64,000 nucleotides of DNA from Microlunatus speluncae. Lineage in GTDB: Bacteria; Actinomycetota; Actinomycetes; Propionibacteriales; Propionibacteriaceae. The stretch covers positions 62,001-126,000 of the forward strand of contig NZ_VKCZ01000002.1 in assembly GCF_009299835.1 (NCBI RefSeq). Reading direction: 5' to 3'. The translations under genes were made by a program, and so were the position numbers. Positions 60,442 to 64,000 of this stretch are shown here, piece by piece. The notes beneath the pieces are model-generated. The model saw only the letters and a list, made by a program, of their open reading frames with translations, did no database searches and was not told where the DNA came from. How positions within the stretch are numbered: the first letter of the stretch is position 1; every line of letters begins with the position of its first letter.

Positions 60442-60777
60442 ATGAACGACGAGTTCGTGGAGCAGGTGCTCAGCGCGGTCGAGGCGATCCCGCCGGGCAA
60501 GGTGGCCAGCTACGGCGAGATCGCCGAATTGCTCGGCCGGGGCGGTCCGCGCCAGGTCGGCTGGGTGATGTCGCACCACGGTGGCGGCGTGCCCTGGTGG
60601 CGGGTGGTCCGCGCCGACGGCCGACCGGCCCGCGGGCATGAGGCCCGGGCGCTACGGTTGCTGCGCGACGAGGGCACCCCGTTGCGCGGTGATCGGGTCG
60701 ATCTTGGTGGCGCCCGGATCGGCGATGATCATCTCGCCGAGTGGCGGGCCAACGCGGTCGCGTCAACCGGCAGCTAG
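60442..60777 (+). CDS. Alkyltransferase-like (ATL) DNA-damage recognition protein
   Basis: A 111-residue protein with the C-terminal MGMT fold: I-P-P-G-K-V-A-S-Y-G-E-I-A (DNA-binding helix). The active-site P-C-H-R is replaced by P-W-W-R (V-P-W-W-R-V-V-R-A-D-G), so it cannot accept alkyl groups. ATL proteins bind O6-alkylguanine and pass it to nucleotide excision repair. Its place near adnA and moeZ matches the conserved order. Confidence 0.93.
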   Translation: MNDEFVEQVLSAVEAIPPGKVASYGEIAELLGRGGPRQVGWVMSHHGGGVPWWRVVRADGRPARGHEARALRLLRDEGTPLRGDRVDLGGARIGDDHLAEWRANAVASTGS

Positions 60778-60780
60778 GAG

Positions 60781-61002
60781 GCGGGGCGCAGGTGTCCGTA
60801 GATCAACTTTGCGACGCCACGCTGCTCACCCTTCACAGGTCCGAGGATGCTGTGCAAGGCTGTTGCCGCTGTTGCAAGTGGTCTGTGTCGTGGTTAGTGC
60901 TACGCCCCCAGAACTATTGCGGTGGGCGTTGGACCCATCTGGCGCCCAGGCAGCATCGGAGCCGTGAGGTGCGGCTGCGAAGCCAGATGCTAGGAGATGT
61001 TC
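60781..61002 (+). promoter_or_regulatory. Leader region of the cold-shock gene
   Basis: A 226-nt gap (60777 to 61003) with no convincing ORF. Base composition is milder than the flanks (about 58-60% GC by eye). It probably holds the promoter and a long 5' UTR, as is common for cold-shock genes. I cannot fix the promoter. Confidence 0.35.
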
Positions 61003-61206
61003 ATGGCGCAGGGAACCGTCAAGTGGTTCAATGCCGAAAAGGGCTACGGATTCATTGCTGTTGACGGCGGCGGTCCGGACGTATTCGTTCACTACAGTTC
61101 GATCGAGACGACCGGCTTCCGGACCCTCGATGAGGGACAGCGGGTCGAGTTCGAGACCACGCAGGGCCCCAAGGGCCCACAGGCCGATCGGGTCCACGCG
61201 GTCTGA
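61003..61206 (+). CDS. Cold-shock protein, CspA family
   Basis: A 67-residue single cold-shock domain: [15 protein letters not shown] (RNP1) and D-V-F-V-H-Y-S (RNP2). RNA chaperone. I chose the ATG at 61003 because GGAG lies 7 nt upstream; an ATG 6 nt earlier is also in frame. A strong intrinsic terminator follows 37 nt after the stop. Confidence 0.95.
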   Translation: MAQGTVKWFNAEKGYGFIAVDGGGPDVFVHYSSIETTGFRTLDEGQRVEFETTQGPKGPQADRVHAV

Positions 61207-61242
61207 CCGACCGATAGCAACACCGAGAAGCAGATAGCGAGG

Positions 61243-61283
61243 AAACCCCCGTACGCAAGGCGTACGGGGGTTTCTGATTTCAG
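61243..61283. terminator. Intrinsic terminator after the cold-shock gene
   Basis: Perfect 14-bp stem (61243-61256 with 61260-61273), 3-nt loop, followed by TTTCTGATTT. The arms also carry A-runs on the opposite side, so it can serve the convergent moeZ gene. Confidence 0.92.
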
Positions 61284-61291
61284 TTGATCAC

Positions 61292-62485
61292 TCAGTAGGC
61301 GGGCTGGGACGGGTCGATCTGACTGACCCAGGCACTCACTCCACCGCCGACGTGCACCGCGTCGGCCAGGCCGGCTCCGTGCACGATCGCCAGGCACTCG
61401 GCCGACCGGGTGCCGGCCTTGCAATAGAGCACCACCTGCTTGTCCTGCGGCAGCTGCGGCAGGGCGATGCCGTTCTGGAAGTCGCCCTTGGGGATCAACA
61501 CCGAACCGGGGATCTTGTTGATCTCCCGCTCCACTGCCTCCCGGACATCGATCAACTCGAAGTCACGCTTGCCCGACTCGCGGTCGGCCAGCCACTCCTC
61601 CAGCTGCTTGACGCTGATCGTGTTGCCCGCCGCGGCGTCGGCCGCCTCGTCGGTGATCGCACCGCAGAAGGCGTCGTAGTCGATCAAGCCGGTGATCGGC
61701 TCGCCGTTCGGATCCTTGCGCAGCTTCAGCGTCTTGTAGCTCATCTCCAGCGCGTCGTACACCATCAGCCGGCCGAGCAGCGGCTCACCGATCCCGGTGA
61801 TCAACTTGATCGCCTCGGTGACCATGATCGAGCCGATCGAGGCGCAGAGCACGCCGAGCACGCCACCCTCGGCGCAGGACGGCACCATCCCCGGCGGCGG
61901 CGGTGACGGGTAGAGATCGCGGTACTGCGGTCCATGATCAGCCCAGAACACACTGACCTGACCCTCGAACCGGAAGATCGAACCCCACACGTACGGCTTG
62001 TGCGACAGCACCGCGGCGTCGTTGACCAGATAGCGGGTGGCGAAGTTGTCGGTGCCGTCGACGATCAGGTCGTAGTCGGCGAAGATCTCCAGCACGTTGT
62101 CGTTGTCCAGCCGGGTGTCGTGCACGATCACGTTCACCAGCGGGTTGACCTCGGCGATCGACTCCTTGGCCGACAGTGCCTTCGACTTCCCGATGTCGGA
62201 CTGGCCGTGGATGATCTGGCGTTGCAGGTTCGACTCGTCGACGGTGTCGAACTCGACGATGCCGAGCGTGCCCACGCCCGCCGCCGCCAGATAGAGCAGC
62301 GCGGGGCTGCCCAGGCCGCCCGCGCCGATCACCAGCACCTTGGCGTTCTTCAGCCGCTTCTGCCCCTCCATCCCGACGTCGGGGATGATCAGGTGCCGGC
62401 TGTAGCGCCGTACCTCCTCGATCGTCAGTTCCGCGGCCGGCTCCACCAGCGGCGGCAGCGTTACGGCCTGTGAATCGAGGCCCAC
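61292..62485 (-). CDS. moeZ: MoeZ-type adenylyltransferase/sulfurtransferase (ThiF-rhodanese fusion)
   Basis: A 397-residue protein. The N-terminal ThiF/MoeB part has G-A-G-G-L-G-S-P, D-x-x-N-L-Q-R-Q and D-G-T-D-N-F-A-T-R; a C-terminal rhodanese domain has Y-C-K-A-G-T-R-S with the persulfide cysteine. It adenylates and thiolates MoaD/CysO-like carrier proteins. The GTG at 62485 has AGGAGG upstream. It complements moaE at 7576, and no moaD is present in the window. The position matches moeB1 in the conserved order. Confidence 0.95.
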   Translation of the reverse strand: MGLDSQAVTLPPLVEPAAELTIEEVRRYSRHLIIPDVGMEGQKRLKNAKVLVIGAGGLGSPALLYLAAAGVGTLGIVEFDTVDESNLQRQIIHGQSDIGKSKALSAKESIAEVNPLVNVIVHDTRLDNDNVLEIFADYDLIVDGTDNFATRYLVNDAAVLSHKPYVWGSIFRFEGQVSVFWADHGPQYRDLYPSPPPPGMVPSCAEGGVLGVLCASIGSIMVTEAIKLITGIGEPLLGRLMVYDALEMSYKTLKLRKDPNGEPITGLIDYDAFCGAITDEAADAAAGNTISVKQLEEWLADRESGKRDFELIDVREAVEREINKIPGSVLIPKGDFQNGIALPQLPQDKQVVLYCKAGTRSAECLAIVHGAGLADAVHVGGGVSAWVSQIDPSQPAY

Positions 62486-62633
62486 GATTCCTCCTGAATA
62501 GCTGTTCACCCGAATCCTGTAGCGCGCCACGCACGGACGCGGATCCCAACCTACGACCGCTCGGCACGACACCTTCGCCAACGCCGCCACGTGGACGCCT
62601 ATTCCGCGATCCGGACCGTCCTCCCCTTCTCGA

Positions 62634-62654
62634 TCCCTGAGCCTGTCGAAGGGG
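62634..62654 (+). repeat. Single REP-like unit
   Basis: One copy of the 21-nt unit that forms the arms of the adnA palindrome, here between moeZ and the TetR gene. The 62485-62684 gap shows no other feature. Confidence 0.7.
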
Positions 62655-62683
62655 CTACAGCTACTCACCGGTAACATTCCCCC

Positions 62684-63289
62684 ATGGCCAGCACTCGGGT
62701 TGTCCGCCTGCCCCGCGATCAGCGGCGGGCGCAGTTGCTCGACGCGGCCATCGACGTCTTCACCAGCAAGGGCTACCACGCCGCCGCGATGGACGACATC
62801 GCCGACGCGGCCGGCGTCTCCAAGCCGGTGCTCTATCAACACTTCGGCTCCAAGCTGGACCTCTATCTCGCGGTGCTGGACGCCAGTTGCGACCGGCTCA
62901 CCACCGAGGTCGAGCAGGCACTCGCCTCCACCGACGACAACGCCGAGCGGGTGATCGCGACGATGGACGCGTTCTTCGACTTCGTCGCCCGGACCAGCGG
63001 CGAGTTCCGCTTCGTGTTCGAGTCCGACCTGACCGACGACCGGGTCCAGGACCGGATCAACGCGGCCCAGGAGGAGATCGCCGAGGCCGTCGCCGACGTG
63101 ATCACCGACGACACCGGCCTGCCCCGCGATCAGGCGAAGCTGCTCGCGATCTCCCTGGTCGGTCTGGCCCAGGTCAGCGCCCGCTCCTGGCTCGCCGCCG
63201 GCCCGGCCCGGATCGACCTGGCCGAGGCCAAGCGACTGGCCAGCACCCTGGCCTGGCGTGGCATCGCCGGCTTCCCTCGCACCACCTGA
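62684..63289 (+). CDS. TetR/AcrR family transcriptional regulator
   Basis: A 201-residue protein. HTH: R-A-Q-L-L-D-A-A-I-D-V-F-T-S-K-G-Y-H ... S-K-P-V-L-Y-Q-H-F-G-S-K-L-D-L. The C-terminal ligand domain is helical. It corresponds by position to the conserved TetR gene after moeZ (Rv3208-like). A perfect 21-bp palindrome begins 4 nt behind the stop. Confidence 0.93.
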   Translation: MASTRVVRLPRDQRRAQLLDAAIDVFTSKGYHAAAMDDIADAAGVSKPVLYQHFGSKLDLYLAVLDASCDRLTTEVEQALASTDDNAERVIATMDAFFDFVARTSGEFRFVFESDLTDDRVQDRINAAQEEIAEAVADVITDDTGLPRDQAKLLAISLVGLAQVSARSWLAAGPARIDLAEAKRLASTLAWRGIAGFPRTT

Positions 63290-63293
63290 GCCC

Positions 63294-63341
63294 ACTTGTC
63301 AGAACTGAGTTGTGCTCTGACACAACTCAGTTCTGACAAGT
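63294..63341. repeat. Palindrome with TCAGAACTGA core, copy 2
   Basis: Perfect 21-bp arms (63294-63314 and 63321-63341) with a 6-nt loop, immediately behind the TetR stop. The longest uninterrupted copy of the family also seen at 2523 and 17665. Confidence 0.88.
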
Positions 63342-63384
63342 CGGCTTGGATGGGGGTGTGGATGTTGTTGGTAGAGGGTTTCCG

Positions 63385-63849
63385 GTGGCGCGGCCCGATG
63401 AACGTCAGCTCCTGGAGCAGTGGCTGGACTGGCAGCGGGCCACGGTGCGCGCGAAATGCGAGGGCATCAGCGACGAGGCGGCCCGGCGCTCCTTGATCCC
63501 GACGTCGCCGGAGCTGACCATCGCCGGGATCGTCGCCCATCTCGCCGGGGTCGAGCGGCACTGGCTGGTCCGCTCGTTCCTCGGCGAGGCCATCCCCGAG
63601 CCGACCGGTGGCTGGGGCGGGCCCGAGCTCCCGTTGACCGAACTGCTCGACGCGTACGACATCCAGTGCGCCCGGTCCCGCGAGATCGCGGCGGCCCATG
63701 ATCTTGACGAGCCGGAGCGGTACGCACCGGAGGGGCTGCCGATCGTGTCGCTGCGCTGGATCCTCGGCCACCTGATCCAGGAGACCGCGCGTCACCTCGG
63801 CCACCTCGACCTGCTCCGCGAACTGACCGACGGCCAACGCGGCTACTGA
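63385..63849 (+). CDS. DinB family protein (DUF664-like)
   Basis: A ~154-residue four-helix-bundle protein. Metal-ligand pattern: H-L-A-G-V-E-R-H-W (first two His) and a late H-L-I-Q-E-T-A-R-H-L-G-H. Such proteins are thiol-dependent S-transferases in actinobacteria (often mycothiol). I chose the GTG at 63385 with AGAGGG upstream; in-frame alternatives exist back to 63346. Confidence 0.85.
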   Translation: MARPDERQLLEQWLDWQRATVRAKCEGISDEAARRSLIPTSPELTIAGIVAHLAGVERHWLVRSFLGEAIPEPTGGWGGPELPLTELLDAYDIQCARSREIAAAHDLDEPERYAPEGLPIVSLRWILGHLIQETARHLGHLDLLRELTDGQRGY

Positions 63850-63861
63850 GCAGCGACCCTC

Positions 63862-64000
63862 ATGATCTTGGACCTGAGCCCGACCGGGCCGGACGACTTC
63901 GCCGAGTTGCGCCGGCTGTTCGACGATCCCGCCTTCCTCGATTGGGGCGGCCCCGGCCGTGCCAGCGACTCACTGATCAGAGAGAAATACTGTGGCTCGC
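63862..64000 (+). CDS. GNAT-like N-acetyltransferase, N-terminal fragment (runs out of window)
   Basis: The ATG at 63862 opens a frame that continues to the window end (46 residues visible). L-S-P-T-G-P-D-D-F-A-E-L-R-R-L-F-D-D-P-A-F resembles the start of GNAT acetyltransferases, but the acetyl-CoA motif lies beyond the window. Confidence 0.5.
   Translation, partial: MILDLSPTGPDDFAELRRLFDDPAFLDWGGPGRASDSLIREKYCGS

Noticed and set aside
1..64000. CRISPR arrays, tRNA, rRNA, IS elements, integrases
   Set aside because: I looked for regular spaced repeats, cloverleaf-type sequences, transposase motifs and terminal repeats and found none. A dedicated scan could still find a weak tRNA or attachment remnant.

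Overview
The window is chromosomal DNA from a high-GC actinobacterium. The signs are heavily G/C-biased third codon positions, frequent GTG starts, a WhiB-family regulator, an F420-type LLM oxidoreductase, AdnAB, UvrD2 and a PPA1309-type protein. It is probably a member of the Propionibacteriaceae or a relative. No rRNA, tRNA, CRISPR array, integrase or transposase was seen. Genes are dense, with many 4-bp stop/start overlaps.

Backbone. As I remember the Mycobacterium tuberculosis gene order (Rv3193c to Rv3208), much of this window follows a conserved actinobacterial neighbourhood: UPF0182 protein, PDZ/Lon-like protease, zincin-like protein, ABC1 kinase, whiB7, uvrD2, nudC, adnB/adnA, alkyltransferase-like protein, moeZ and a TetR regulator. 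Three segments are added: a recC-recB-recD operon between uvrD2 and nudC; an accessory block (about 31-41.4 kb) between nudC and adnB; and a transporter, membrane-protein and hydrolase block (about 48.4-60.4 kb) between adnA and the alkyltransferase-like gene.

Layout. 1-3 kb: a catalytic/non-catalytic M16 peptidase pair and a small zinc-finger protein. 3-8 kb: UPF0182, PPA1309-like, YlbL-type protease and MoaE. 8-14.1 kb: zincin-like protein, Nudix, OsmC, MarR plus LLM oxidoreductase, YgjP-type metallopeptidase, rhamnose mutarotase and a small zinc protein. 14.1-18.7 kb: an intergenic stretch with a possible small RNA, a DUF5679 protein, an E1/ThiF-like protein, the ABC1 kinase, and whiB7 with a long leader that contains a 119-codon ORF and an intrinsic terminator. 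18.8-30.8 kb: UvrD2, RecCBD and NudC. 31-41.4 kb: a methyltransferase, then a compact cassette, a secreted protein and a PLP enzyme. 41.7-48.4 kb: AdnB and AdnA. 48.4-64 kb: MFS transporter, a broken sigma-factor locus, large membrane proteins, a TetR-led hydrolase operon, SerB/pirin, the ATL protein, cold-shock protein, MoeZ, TetR, DinB and the start of a GNAT-like gene.

Main candidate for something new: the cassette at 31.88-38.95 kb. It encodes a HerA/FtsK-like ATPase with intact Walker motifs; a divergently transcribed two-pass membrane protein that looks like a RecA-fold coupling protein without a Walker A lysine; a calpain-like (C2) cysteine peptidase with a long acidic N-terminus, whose start codon shares one base with the ATPase stop; and a 90-residue protein directly behind it. 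Base composition drops within the last quarter of the ATPase gene and stays low through the peptidase and small gene, as expected if effector, partner and ATPase tail were exchanged as a unit. I propose an ATPase-powered system that handles or exports a protease effector. This is inference from sequence only. Secondary highlights are the whiB7 leader, three RecB-type or UvrD-type repair machines within 30 kb, palindromes sharing a core that sit just behind stop codons, and a REP-like palindrome embedded in frame in adnA.
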